A DNA stretch of 64,000 bases from Bog-473 sp963730395 (GTDB lineage: Bacteria > Actinomycetota > Acidimicrobiia > Acidimicrobiales > RAAP-2). The stretch's first letter is position 1. Each line of letters opens with the position of its first letter. Positions 42,524 to 51,684 of the stretch are shown in pieces. Under the pieces are notes generated by a model. It did not search any database. It worked only from the letters and a program-made list of their open reading frames with translations, and was not told the origin of the DNA. Where the stretch lies: positions 255,639 through 319,638 of the forward strand of contig CAVSSK010000004.1 in assembly GCA_963730395.1 (NCBI GenBank), read 5' to 3'. A program made the position numbers and the translations under genes.

Positions 42524-44336
42524 AGGGCCGGGGCCGACGCCCCCGGCGCGGTGGGCTGGTCGGGATCCTCGCAGCACTGGCTGTCGTGGCCGCGGCCTGC
42601 GGCGGCGGGGCAGGGGGCAAGGGGACCACGGTCACCTATGTCGGCGTGGCGGGAGGGGCCATCTCCTTCGGCATGACCGAGGGCCCGACCGGATGCAACC
42701 CCAACACGCCGGCGGGTGACACGCCGGGCACGCAGACGGTGCTGGCCGGGGTGTTGCCCAGCCCCTTCGTGCCGAACGTGGTGACCGCGGCCGGCCAGCC
42801 CACGTCCAACCCGGACCTGATCGAGTCGGCCGAGCCGCTCAGCATCAATCCCCAGACCATCGTCTACACCCTGAATCCCAAGGCGGTGTGGTCCGACGGC
42901 GTGCCCATCACGGCAGCGGACTTCAAGTACGCCTGGGAGGAACAGCGCGGTGACCCGGTTGTCTCTTCGCCCGACGTGGCGAGCATCGCCGGCTACCGCG
43001 ACATCGCGTCGGTCACGGGCTCGAACGGCGGCCACACGGTCACGGTCAAGTTCAAGACCACGTTCGCCGACTGGCAGATGCTCTTCAGCAACCTGGTGCC
43101 GGCCCACGTGATGGAGAAGGTGGGGTGGAGCCCGAGCTGCACCACCGTGAACCCGGCGATCGACCTGTCGGGCGGCCCGTTCGAGATCGAGTCGGTGTCG
43201 GGCCAGACCATCAGGCTCGTGCAGAACCCGAAATGGTGGGGGACCCCGGCCAACGCCCGCTCCATCACGGTGCACGTCGCGTCCTCGACCGAGCAGCTGG
43301 CCCAGTGGATGTCCTCGGGCTTCGTCCAGGTGGCGCAGCCTTCGACGGTCGACACGGCGTTCCTGACGCAGATGACGGGGCTGCCGGGCGCGCAGAGCGA
43401 CGTCGACACCTCCGCCACGCTCCTGCAGCTCGACATGGCGAGCTCGCTCGACGCGCAGCTGTCACCGGACCTCAGGGTGGCCATCGCCCTCCTGATCAAC
43501 CGCCAGGACCTCGTGAACCAGCAGGCGAGTTGGGCGGTGCCGGGGATGCAGGTGGCGGACAGCCACGTGTACGTGCAGGGCCAGCCGAGCTACAAGCCCG
43601 CACCAACCGCCTCCCCGACGACGACGATCCCCGCCCCGACCTCGTCGACCTCGACGACGACGATCGGTGCCGGCGGCAGCGTGAACTTCCCGGTGACGCC
43701 GGTACCCGACCAGGCCGCCGCGCTCATTCAGGCCACCGGGTTGGTCCGCACGCCGGGCGACCCCTACTACCACTCGGCGTTCGGGACGCCGTTCGTGCTG
43801 CACATGGTGGTCGACGAGAGCGACCCCTGGGCCGCCGCCGCGGCCCCGGTGATCCGCTCGGAGCTGCTGGCGGCGGGTTTGGACACCACGCTGTACCCGG
43901 TCACGAGCGCGGCGCGGCCGGGCAGATCCTGGCGGCCGAGTTCGCCGACCTGGCACTCGTGCCGGTGACGTTCACCCCGTACCTGAGCCAGACGCTCTCG
44001 TGGTACACGACGCTGCTCGGGGCGCCCGGCAAGAACGGATCCGAAGACTGGACGAACTACTCGAACAGCCAGTTCGACAGGCTGGTCCAGACGGCCTCCC
44101 AGCAGCTCAACCCCAACACGGCGGCCGGCTACTACGCCCAGGCGGACACGCAGCTGTGGGACGAGATGGTCGCGCTGCCGCTGTTCGCGGAGCCGGCCGC
44201 ACTGGCGTGGAGCCGCACGATCGGGGGAGTGACACCCATGCCGCGCAGCGACGGCCTCCTCTGGTTCGCCCAACTGTGGGCCGTGCGCTCGCCGGAGTCG
44301 ACCAGCAACACCACACCCTCACTGCCGGGGCAGTAG
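42520..44336 (+). CDS. Peptide-type ABC substrate-binding lipoprotein, SBP family 5 (one frameshift)
   Basis: About 605 residues. A type-II signal peptide with lipobox (AALAVVAAAC) is followed by a family-5 binding fold: VYTLNPKAVWSDGVPITAADFKYAWEE, GGPFEIESVSGQTIRLVQNPKWW and, after the break, LSWYTTLLGAPGKNGSEDWTNYSN. A Ser/Thr/Pro-rich insert (TASPTTTIPAPTSSTSTTT) lies near residues 365-385. A -1 type shift occurs near 43,925. Such proteins feed Dpp/Opp permeases; it could serve the operon at 1-4 kb, which has no binding protein of its own in view. Confidence 0.86.
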
Positions 44337-44344
44337 CCCGGCCC

Positions 44345-44371
44345 CGCCCGGGCCGGCCGGCCTTTCGGGCG
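44345..44371. terminator. GC-rich hairpin after the binding-protein gene
   Basis: CGCCCG/CGGGCG stem of six pairs whose loop is itself self-complementary (GGCCGGCC). It lies between the lipoprotein stop and tRNA-Leu and could end the glycolytic operon transcript. No U-run is present. Confidence 0.3.
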
Positions 44372-44441
44372 TCCCCTTGCACCGAGTGGGGTGATGCCCA
44401 CGCGCTACGATCTCCGGACGCTGCATTCCAGTCGTAAGCCC

Positions 44442-44525
44442 GTCGGAGTGGCGGAATAGGCAGACGCGCCAGCTTGAGGGGCTGGTGCCCGCAAGGGCGT
44501 GGGGGTTCAAGTCCCCCCTCCGACA
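44442..44525 (+). tRNA. tRNA-Leu (anticodon GAG)
   Basis: The acceptor stem GTCGGAG pairs fully with CTCCGAC, followed by discriminator A. The anticodon stem CCAGC/GCTGG encloses loop TTGAGGG with anticodon GAG, so it reads CUC and CUU. A long variable arm (GTGCCCGCAAGGGCGT) and T-arm GGGGGTTCAAGTCCCCC complete a class II leucine tRNA. CCA is not encoded (CAC follows). A serine recombinase gene runs antisense into its 3' end, and accessory DNA begins here, so it is the likely insertion target. Confidence 0.97.
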
Positions 44526-45942
44526 CGATCAAAACCCGACTCCTTCATCCCGACCTCCTGGTAGCGGACGTGCAGCGGAGGCGCTCCGTGCACTTTCACG
44601 TCGAGGTAATCCGGTAACACCGAAATCTCCTCGATGAACTCGTCGATCAGGACGCGTCGCTCGACCTCCGTCGCGGCGTTCCACGTCTTGTCGACGTCGA
44701 GGGTTGCGAGCATGCGTGCGACGGCGTCGAAGTGCTGTGCGACGTCGTCCGAGCGCGCCACCTCGACGCGTGCATCGTCTGCCTCACGCTGTGCCTCACG
44801 GATGGCCACGGACAGGCGCGCCTCCTCCTCGGCGAACAGGTCGGCTCCGATCTTGTCGGCGTAGTACAGGCGCAGCAGCTTGCGGCGTTGGGCCACCAGC
44901 TCCTCGACACCGTGACGGGAACGCCGAGCGCGGGGCCCTCCGCCGGCCTTGGGGGCCGGCGTTCGGGCCCGCTCGAGTTCCTTGCGGATGGCGGCCTGCA
45001 GCTCCACGTCGTCGCCGATGAGCCGCAGCCCCAACACGGCGGCCCGCAGCAGCCCGACGTTGGTCCGGCGGGGCTGGGCGCAGCCCTGGCCCCGGTGGTG
45101 GCAGCGGTAGAGCCTTGCGGCCCTGGCCGTTCTGGTCGAGGGCCATGAGGCGCTGGCAGAGCCCGCAGCGGACCCGGCCCGACAGCAGGTCGGTGCCCCG
45201 GGCCCGGCCCTTGACCCGGCCCCGGTGGGCGGCGGCGAACTGCTCGGGGGTGATGATCGCCTCGTGGCGGCCCGGGAACCACTCGCCGTTCATCTGCACC
45301 TCGCCGAGGTAGATGCGCGAGTTCGAGGATGGTGAGCACGGTCGAGTACTTGATGCCGGTGGCGTCGGCGATCTTGCCCATGCTCTGGCCCTCGGCCCGC
45401 AGCGTGAAGATGCGCCGGACGACCGGTGCCATCTCGTTGGCGACGAGCTCGCCGTCGACGAGGTCGTAGCCGGTCTTGGGACGGTTGACCCACTTGCCCT
45501 GGCGCACGGCCTGCTGCATGCCCATGCGCACGTTCTCGGCCAGCTGCTCGCGGTAGAACTGCGCGAACGAGCCGAGGATGTTGTAGAACATCCGGCCCGT
45601 CGCCGACGAGAGGTCGATCTTCTCGGTGAACGAGTGCAGCGCGACGCCGGCCTGGCCGAAGCGGTCGGCCAACAGGATCAGGTCGCTCAGGTTCCGAGAC
45701 AGCCGGTCGAGCCGCCACGTGAGCACGTTGGCCACGTGGCCCTCGTCGACCATGTGCAGCAGCTGCTGCAGGCCGGGCCGCTCGAGGTTCTTGCCCGAGA
45801 GCCCAGGGTCGGCGATCACCGTCACCTCGCCGAGGTCGTGCAGCTCGGCGTAGACGCGCAGCTTGTCAGCTTGCCCGGCGATCGAGAAGCCCTCCGCCGC
45901 CTGCTCCTCGGTCGACACCCGGCAGTACGCCACCGTCAGCAT
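44507..45942 (-). CDS. Serine recombinase/integrase (two frameshifts)
   Basis: About 478 residues. The resolvase-type catalytic domain has the nucleophile Ser in VAYCRVSTEEQ and the Arg pair in TWRLDRLSRNLSDL. A Recombinase domain follows (GKWVNRPKTGYDLVDGE), then a zinc-ribbon pair (CGLCQRLM and YRCHHRGQGC) and a coiled-coil C-terminus. Shifts (+1) lie near 45,318 and 45,115. ATG 45942 has an AGGAGG site six bases upstream; GTG 46041, overlapping the Rep stop, is a longer in-frame alternative. The last codons and stop lie inside tRNA-Leu, so the final residues (VGGGT) are encoded by the tRNA's antisense strand. Confidence 0.9.
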
Positions 45943-46037
45943 CCGTGTCCTCCTGTTCCACTTCTCTTCGTTCACCATGCGCAGACCGATCCGCACGAGC
46001 ACCGCCGCCACCCGCTCGTAGTCGGGCCCGGCCGCGC

Positions 46038-47122
46038 TCACCGCAGCTCCAGTTCGCTGCGGCGGCGGGCCACCCGTTCGGCGAAGGCGGTGTGGCTGAC
46101 GATCTCGTAGGTATGCAGATGATGCCCGACGGCTCCCAAGGTGTCGTCGATGCCCTCGGTGCCGATGAGGGCGCCCAGCGAGGCGAGGTAGCCGGTGAGG
46201 CCCGGGAGCAGCTTCTCGATGGACGCCGACCGTCGGGCGAGCCGCAGCCGCTCGACGCCCGACGGCCCGGTGTCCGAGCGTGGCCTGCTGGACCTGGCGC
46301 CACTCGGGGGCGAGGGGCCAGCGGGAACGGGTCTGGTCGGTGGTGGGGGAGCGGTAGGTCAGCCACTCCGCTGGTGGCGTAGGCCCACAGGTCGCCAGCG
46401 GCGGCCAGGACCTGGTCGGGCGTGTTGAGGTCGAACTCGACCAGGCCCTGGCGACCGATCTCGAACTCGAGGCGGTGCACGGGCGGTGCCGGGCACGTAG
46501 CGATCGCCCCAGACCTCGGGCCACCAGCCGTTGTCCTTGGCGGCCATGTCGGCCGTCTTGTCGTAGAGGCGGGCCAGGAACGTGTTGGTCTTGCGGCTGC
46601 CGAACTCGAAGCCGGTCAGGGTGCCGGCGATCTCGTAGGTGCGGCGGGCGTCGGCCCGGCAGACGAAGCGTTGGGCGTCCTCGAGCGTGAGGATCCAGCC
46701 CTGCCAGTCGGCGAAGAGGTCGACCCGGTTGACCCAGAAGCGCAGGCGGCCCAGTTCGGCGATCGAGCAGATCGTGCACGTGCCGCCACCGCCGCCTCGG
46801 GTCCGACGGCGTGCAGGAACTCGGAGCGGGGCTGGACCCGCACGGTCGGGAGATGGCGGCTGGTGGAGAAGCCGATGCGGGCCATCTCGTGGTCGAGGCA
46901 GAAGCGGTACTTGCCCCACCCGTGGGGAGCGATCCCGAAGGTCAGATCACCGATCTCGCACGGGGCCGGCCGCTTGGCCTCGCCCGCCCAGGTCCGGCAG
47001 TCCTCGAGGCGGGCCAGGAAGCGCTTGGGCAGTTCGGCCCGGCCCGAGAGGTAGAGGGCGTCGACGCCGGACGCCAGCTCCCGCAGCCCCGTCTCGGAAG
47101 ATGCGTATTTGCGACTAGCTGG
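46038..47122 (-). CDS. Rep_trans-type replication initiation protein (several frameshifts)
   Basis: Reading through four frames gives a protein of about 350 residues: FGIAPHGWGKYRFCLDHEMARIGF, RLRFWVNRVDLFADWQGW, FEFGSRKTNTFLARLYDKTADM, HRLEFEIGRQGLVEFDL, and a helical end GTEGIDDTLGAVGHHLHTYE. The order R-DL-D, then GSRK...LYDK, then R-E-E matches the rolling-circle replication-initiation-factor family (Rep_trans). Shifts lie near 46,795, 46,483, 46,370 and 46,270. No start codon is clear near 47,120, so the protein may be continuous with the next ORF upstream. Its stop overlaps a possible start of the recombinase gene (GTGA). Confidence 0.6.
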
Positions 47123-47593
47123 TCAGACGGGGTGCACGGGAGCCATCTCGATGCTGGGTCAGCCGAGCCCTCGACCGCGGGCGGCCTCGATGCTGGCGGG
47201 AGATCTGCTCGGACCAGGCCGTGTCGAGGTCGAGCTGATCCAGGGGAAGACGAACTCGTCGGGGTGCGCGCCGTAGCGTGGCCCGGAAGCGGCGGACCTT
47301 GCGGAAGATGGTGGCCCGGTGCCAGCCGCCCCGCTCGAGGTTGTCGAAGCCGCCGGCCAGATGCCAGGCCACCCAGAAGCCGATCAGCTCGGAGCGCTCG
47401 ACGGGCGTCCTCGGCGATGGCGTCACGAGATCTCCGGTCGAAGTCCTCCATGCTCCGGGCGGGGGTCGAGAAGGCCTCGGCGAGGACGTCCTCGTCGAGG
47501 TTGTGGTGGTACCCGGCCCAGCGGTTCACGGCGTACCCGGCCACCTTCGGCGCTCTCGCTCTTGTCGCTGCGGAAATCAAGGTCTTCGGTCAT
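47115..47593 (-). CDS. Unidentified protein of the integrative element (frameshifted)
   Basis: Starts at ATG 47593 (MTEDLDFRSDKSE) and, after shifts near 47,545 and 47,405, reads KVAGYAVNRWAGYHHNLDED, then FWVAWHLAGGFDNLERGG and WHRATIFRKVRRFRATL, ending at TAG 47115. I do not recognise a family. One more +1 shift near 47,115 would fuse it to the Rep reading frame, so it may be the Rep N-terminal region (a DNA-binding domain) rather than a separate gene. Confidence 0.45.
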
Positions 47594-47654
47594 GGCCGGG
47601 AGTATGTCGCATGGTTGCGACAAGCCCTGCCGGAGAGAGGCAAAAGCGCAGGTA

Positions 47655-47673
47655 GGCCGCCCATCGGGCGGCC
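47655..47673. terminator. Perfect 8-bp hairpin upstream of the toxin-antitoxin pair
   Basis: GGCCGCCC-ATC-GGGCGGCC, a compact perfect stem with a 3-base loop between the divergent element gene (start 47593) and the antitoxin gene (start 47790). A second inverted repeat, GTCAAGGC (47707-47714) with GCCTTGAC (47738-47745), follows and could be a regulatory site for the antitoxin promoter. Confidence 0.35.
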
Positions 47674-47789
47674 TTGGCCATTGTGGCCACGGATCCGCCC
47701 GGGCCCGTCAAGGCTTCCCCTACGGGCGGCTGCGCCGGCCTTGACCGGCCCTGTCCCTACCGGTTGCAGCCGGCTGGCACAATTGGGCC

Positions 47790-48023
47790 GTGTCCCAAAA
47801 GATCACGATCGAGGTGTCCGACGACATCGCCGCGGGTGCTGAGGCTGAAGCTGAGCGTCGGGGCACGGACGTCGCCGCTGTTGTCGAGCGCGCTCTCGTG
47901 AGGGACTTGGGTTTCCGAGCGGTCGAACGAATCCAGGAACGATTCGATCTCGACGAAGAGGCGGCGATGAAGTTGGCGTACGAGGAGCTTCGGGCAGCCC
48001 GCAAGGAGCGTCGTTCGGCTTGA
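47790..48023 (+). CDS. Antitoxin partner of a PIN toxin
   Basis: A 77-residue acidic/basic helical protein beginning SQKITIEVSDDIAAGAEAEAERRG, a beta strand then helix as in ribbon-helix-helix-type antitoxins, with a helical C-terminus (EEAAMKLAYEELRAARKER) that would wrap the toxin. GTG 47790. Its TGA overlaps the toxin's TTG (TTGA), the usual coupling of toxin-antitoxin pairs. Such proteins also repress their own promoter. Confidence 0.8.
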   Translation: MSQKITIEVSDDIAAGAEAEAERRGTDVAAVVERALVRDLGFRAVERIQERFDLDEEAAMKLAYEELRAARKERRSA

Positions 48024-48442
48024 CCATCCGGGTGGTGATCGACCCGGGCGTGTTCATCTCTGCTCTGTTGGGCAAAGGCAGTCCGCCCGATGACATCGTG
48101 CGCGGATGGAGGCGAGACCGATTCGAGTTGGTCGTCTCGCCGAAGCTGGTCGCTGAACTCGTCGAAGTGGTCAGCCGGTCGAAGTTCTCGAGCAAGATCT
48201 TCTCGGAGGACATTTCCGAACTCGTCGAACTCTTACATGACAGCGCGACGCTGCAAGCGGATCCACCGAACGTCGAACGGCTTACCGATGACCCCGATGA
48301 CGACTACCTGGCGGCGCTCGCCGTGGCGGCAGAGGTGGATTTCTTGGTCACGGGAGACCATGCGCTCCAGCGATGGAGGTCCGATGTCGTGACTGTCGTA
48401 TCGCCCCGAGAGTTCCTAGAGCAACTCGAAGAAAGTATCTAA
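48020..48442 (+). CDS. PIN-domain toxin (COG1569-type)
   Basis: A 140-residue PIN-fold ribonuclease candidate. Conserved acidic residues appear at the N-terminal strand (VVIDPGVFISALLG), in the middle (SPKLVAELVEVV) and near the end (DDDYLAALAVAAEVDFLVTGDHALQ). This is the family annotated as putative toxin-antitoxin system toxin component, PIN family. TTG 48020 overlaps the antitoxin stop. Predicted to cleave RNA when not bound by its antitoxin. Confidence 0.85.
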   Translation: MTIRVVIDPGVFISALLGKGSPPDDIVRGWRRDRFELVVSPKLVAELVEVVSRSKFSSKIFSEDISELVELLHDSATLQADPPNVERLTDDPDDDYLAALAVAAEVDFLVTGDHALQRWRSDVVTVVSPREFLEQLEESI

Positions 48443-48447
48443 AGCCC

Positions 48448-48714
48448 ATGACGGAAAAGACCAAGCGGCTGAGCCTGCGCCTCACCCCACAGCAAGACGC
48501 GGTTCTTCGCCGTGCCGCCGAGACTCGAGGTGAGTCGGCAAATGACTTCGTCGTGCGCCACGCAGTCGAAGCAGCCGAGATGGAGCTTGCTGATCGGCGG
48601 GTGTTCGTCCTCGACGATGTTGGGTGGGACGGCCTTCAGGCGCTGCTTTCGCGGCCGCCTGCCTTGCCTCGGGCCATGATCGAACTGCTCTCAAAACGCA
48701 CGGTGCTCGAATGA
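48448..48714 (+). CDS. DUF1778-type (TacA-like) antitoxin
   Basis: An 88-residue protein: KRLSLRLTPQQDAVLRRAAETRG is a ribbon-helix-helix with the DUF1778 pattern, followed by ANDFVVRHAVEAAEMELADRRVF and a C-terminal LSRPPALPRAMIELL segment that in TacA neutralises the GNAT toxin. ATG 48448 is five bases after the PIN toxin stop. Its TGA overlaps the ATG of a short broken ORF where a TacT acetyltransferase toxin would be expected. Confidence 0.82.
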   Translation: MTEKTKRLSLRLTPQQDAVLRRAAETRGESANDFVVRHAVEAAEMELADRRVFVLDDVGWDGLQALLSRPPALPRAMIELLSKRTVLE

Positions 48715-48854
48715 CGTTCCTCGGCCTGCGGTGCCGGAAGCTCTTGACTGGTGAACACATCGCGTGTCGGGAATCAAAGCGGGACGGCGCTCATCGAGTG
48801 GACGTCGACGTGGAGGACCAAGGGGGTGCTTGCACGAGCAAGCGTTTGGCGTAA
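48711..48854 (+). pseudogene. Possible remnant of a TacT-like GNAT toxin
   Basis: ATG 48711 overlaps the DUF1778 antitoxin stop (ATGA), exactly where TacT toxins start. The first residues (RKLLTGEHIA) resemble the P-x-x-L-T-x-x-H start of that family, and a different frame a few codons later gives GNQSGTALIEW, which resembles its C-G-x(4-5)-L-x-x-W region. The frame then ends after 47 codons with no acetyl-CoA-binding motif. I read it as a frameshifted, truncated toxin; the similarity is short. Confidence 0.35.
48828..48843. terminator. Small hairpin after the toxin-antitoxin genes
   Basis: GCTTGC-ACGA-GCAAGC, six perfect pairs with a tetraloop, followed by GTTTGG. It could terminate the plus-strand antitoxin-toxin transcript. 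The stretch 48,855-49,066 beyond it holds nothing I can assign. Confidence 0.3.
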
Positions 48855-49066
48855 TCCGGTCAGAAATATGTGACCCCAGGCCGGCAGCGAACGGGGCGAC
48901 CCCGGCCGGATCGTCTCGAGGCTCGTCCTCAGGCGCCGTCACGTGCCCGGCGGCTCCAAGCAGTTTGCCCGCGTACCGAGCGCTTGCATGAAGGAGCGAA
49001 CAGCGGTCGAGGCTCCCTGATGAGGAAGTCTGATCTCTGAGGAGCTCGGTGCGTCATGGTCGCCGA

Positions 49067-50117
49067 TCACAGTTCGAAGCGGGTACCAACGGTGTTCGGG
49101 ATGAACGCTTCGCCGAAGCGAGCGCCTATTGCGTGCTGAGCTCGCCATCCGGTGCAATGAGCAGGGACGATCACGGCCGGCGCAAGCGCGTCGAGGTCAT
49201 CGAGGACCCGAGGGATGAGTGGTTCGAAGAGCGGTCCGTTGAGGTGAAATCCACCCATCACGGCGTAGAGGGGGCGCTGTTTGGTCAGACGTTGGGCATA
49301 CCGGCAGATATTCACGATCCCAGCGTGGCCGCATCCCGTGATCACCAGGAGTCCTTTGTCCTTGATGTCGACGATGAGGGCTTGATCATCAAGCACCAAG
49401 GGGTCGGGTTCCCACCGGCCAGTGATCCAGGCTTGCTGAGGCGGGAAGCCCGGCTCATAGCCGGTGGTGCGGGCCACCTCGCCGGTCACCAAGACCGACC
49501 GATCAAACAGGAAGCTCGGGTGACCCTCCTCGATCACGTCGAATCCAGCATCGATGAGCGCTCGACGACTCGTCGTTGGGATCTCCAGGGGGTCGCGGCC
49601 CGGGATCGTCACCCGCCGACGGCGCCAGAAGTGTGGGTGGATGAGTACCGGCAGGTTCACTGTCCCCAGGCGCCGGATGAGCCCGTCAAGGCCGGTGGTG
49701 TGGTCGAAGTGCCCATGGCTACAGACGATCGTCTCGATGCGACGACACGTCGACATCGAGGCGGCGCATGTTCTCCACCACTCCGTCGGGGCTGACTCCG
49801 GCATCGAAGAGGATCTGATGTTCCGTGCCGTTCTTGGACACAGTTACCAGGACCGAAAAGCCGTGCTCTGCTATCAGGGCCGAAGGAACCTCGCCGCCCT
49901 CCAAGGTGGCTGCGGACTGGCGGCAGTCGGACATAAGCGGCGGGCGGCGGGCCGGCCCCTGGTCGGGCATGAAAACGTCGGTGACGTTGTCCATCAATGT
50001 CGTCACTACCACCGAGTCGACCGGCTCAAGGTCAAACAGCACCTTTGGCTCGAAATCGTGCAGCACCCGGGGATCTGGGCTCGGCAGGTGGTCAGCATGT
50101 GTGTCGTCACTGCACAC
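49067..50117 (-). CDS. Metallo-beta-lactamase-fold hydrolase (one frameshift)
   Basis: About 349 residues. The N-terminal part (from GTG 50117) includes LIAEHGFSVLVTV and HQILFDAGVSPDGVVENM; after a +1 shift near 49,745 comes the metal motif CSHGHFDHTTGL, later ITGCGHAGIVNI and VIVPAHCTGW. These match the MBL subgroup annotated as dihydropterin or ribofuranosylaminobenzene-phosphate-synthase-like (MptA/RFA-P-like) hydrolases. The precise substrate is unknown. It lies downstream of the cyclase gene on the same strand, 238 bp away. Confidence 0.8.
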
Positions 50118-50355
50118 GGAAGGCCTCCTCGAGGACCGTCACGGGGATTAGGGTCCTGAACTGCGTTTCGATGTTCGTTTGACCCGCACGGCCGGCCTGC
50201 TTCCACTGCCAGCACTGTATGCGGCGCTGGGTAGGTCGGCTCGTCCGTTCCTCTCAAGTTGCGCTCAAAAAGTACCGCCTAGCCGCAGACAACTAGAGCA
50301 ATTACCGGGCAGTCAGGCGGCGCTCCAGGCCGGCAATGTATGGGGGCACCCCGCC

Positions 50356-51684
50356 CTATACAGCGAACAGCCTCCACCTCCCTGGCACGCCTTTGAGCTC
50401 ATGCTCGCCACGATCGATGAACCCGATGCCCGAACCAACCACGAGATCGGTGACTGTTCGTGATACCAAAACCTCGGATGGGTGTGCCTTCGCAACGATT
50501 CGGGCGCAGATATGAACGGCAATGCCACCAACGTCTTCCCCTCGCCATTCAATCTCGCCGGTATGGATTCCAGCGCGAATGATGACGTCTATGTCGTTGA
50601 GGGCATCCCTCAGCGATACCGCACATTGCGTTGCTCGAGCCGGGCCGTCGAAGGTCGCCAGAAATCCATCACCAGTGCTCTTGATGAGGCGCCCACCGAA
50701 GGCGCCGACATGGCGGGCGGCTATATCGTCATGTCCTGCCAGCAGCGACGTCCACTCCGCGTCGCCGAGCTGTGCGGCCTTCCTCGTCGAGTCAACGATA
50801 TCGGTGAACAGAACCGTGGCGAGCGTTCGATTGGTTGGCCGTGAGGCTCGTACCCCCGTGAGGAATGCCTCAATCTGATCCATAAACTCATCGACGTCGC
50901 CGGAGAACCAGACATGATCGTGTCCTGTTAACTCGGTCAGTATCGCCCCCGGCACACGTTCGGCGATGTACTGGGCATGGCCGTCACGAACGAACTGATC
51001 CCCGGTGCGTCGCACGATCAGAGTGGGCGCCTGAATGGTGGCGAGGATGTCGGTGACATCGGTTCGTTGGAACATCGCATAGATGCGAGCCAGTGTGCTG
51101 GGCGGACCACCCAGCCGTTCGCTGCGCGCCCACCATCTCCGAAAAGAGACATCGTTCGCTCTGCTGGGCGCTTGGAGATCAAGCGATGCCGCGGTTCCGG
51201 TCGCCTGGCGGTACGCGTCGGCATAGGCATCGGCGATGTCCGCCGGGATCCCGAACGGGTAGTTAGGGCCGCGTACGAAGCGGGCGAAGGGGGCGTGTAG
51301 CACGAGCGCCTGGGTACGATCGGGGTGACTGGCGGCGAACAACATGGCAGGCAAGCATGTGGTAGCGGACCCGAATATCACCGCCGAGTGCGTTCCTACT
51401 GCATCCAATACCCCGCCGACATCGTCGGTCCACGCCTGCATCGCGGGAAGGGAATCTAAGTTCACATCGCTTGACGCGGCCCACCCCCGCAGATCCATGG
51501 TGATCAGCCGACCGAACGAAGCCAAGCGGCGCAGACCCCTGGCCATCAAGGGGTCGTCCCATATCAAGTCGATTGGGTTGCTTGCCCGGCTCAGCATCAC
51601 GATGTCACGCTCGCCGCTACCACAGACCTGGAAGGCCAGGTAGCGTCCATCGAGCACCGCATACTGGGTATCGGGCGCCGTCAT
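50356..51684 (-). CDS. Alpha/beta-hydrolase fused to a class III adenylate cyclase (Rv1900c-like)
   Basis: A 442-residue two-domain protein starting at ATG 51684. Residues about 1-270 form an alpha/beta-hydrolase fold (TMDLRGWAASSDV; final His in LTGHDHVWFSGD). Residues about 285-442 form a class III cyclase: metal-binding RTLATVLFTDIVDSTRKAAQ, STGDGFLATFDGPARA, and RAGIHTGEIEWRGEDVGGIAVHICARI. The same architecture is known in M. tuberculosis Rv1900c. The nucleophile elbow reads FGSATTC, so the Ser of G-x-S-x-G appears replaced by Ala. The N-domain may therefore be a sensor rather than an esterase. Product would be cAMP, by family inference. Confidence 0.87.
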   Translation of the reverse strand: MTAPDTQYAVLDGRYLAFQVCGSGERDIVMLSRASNPIDLIWDDPLMARGLRRLASFGRLITMDLRGWAASSDVNLDSLPAMQAWTDDVGGVLDAVGTHSAVIFGSATTCLPAMLFAASHPDRTQALVLHAPFARFVRGPNYPFGIPADIADAYADAYRQATGTAASLDLQAPSRANDVSFRRWWARSERLGGPPSTLARIYAMFQRTDVTDILATIQAPTLIVRRTGDQFVRDGHAQYIAERVPGAILTELTGHDHVWFSGDVDEFMDQIEAFLTGVRASRPTNRTLATVLFTDIVDSTRKAAQLGDAEWTSLLAGHDDIAARHVGAFGGRLIKSTGDGFLATFDGPARATQCAVSLRDALNDIDVIIRAGIHTGEIEWRGEDVGGIAVHICARIVAKAHPSEVLVSRTVTDLVVGSGIGFIDRGEHELKGVPGRWRLFAV

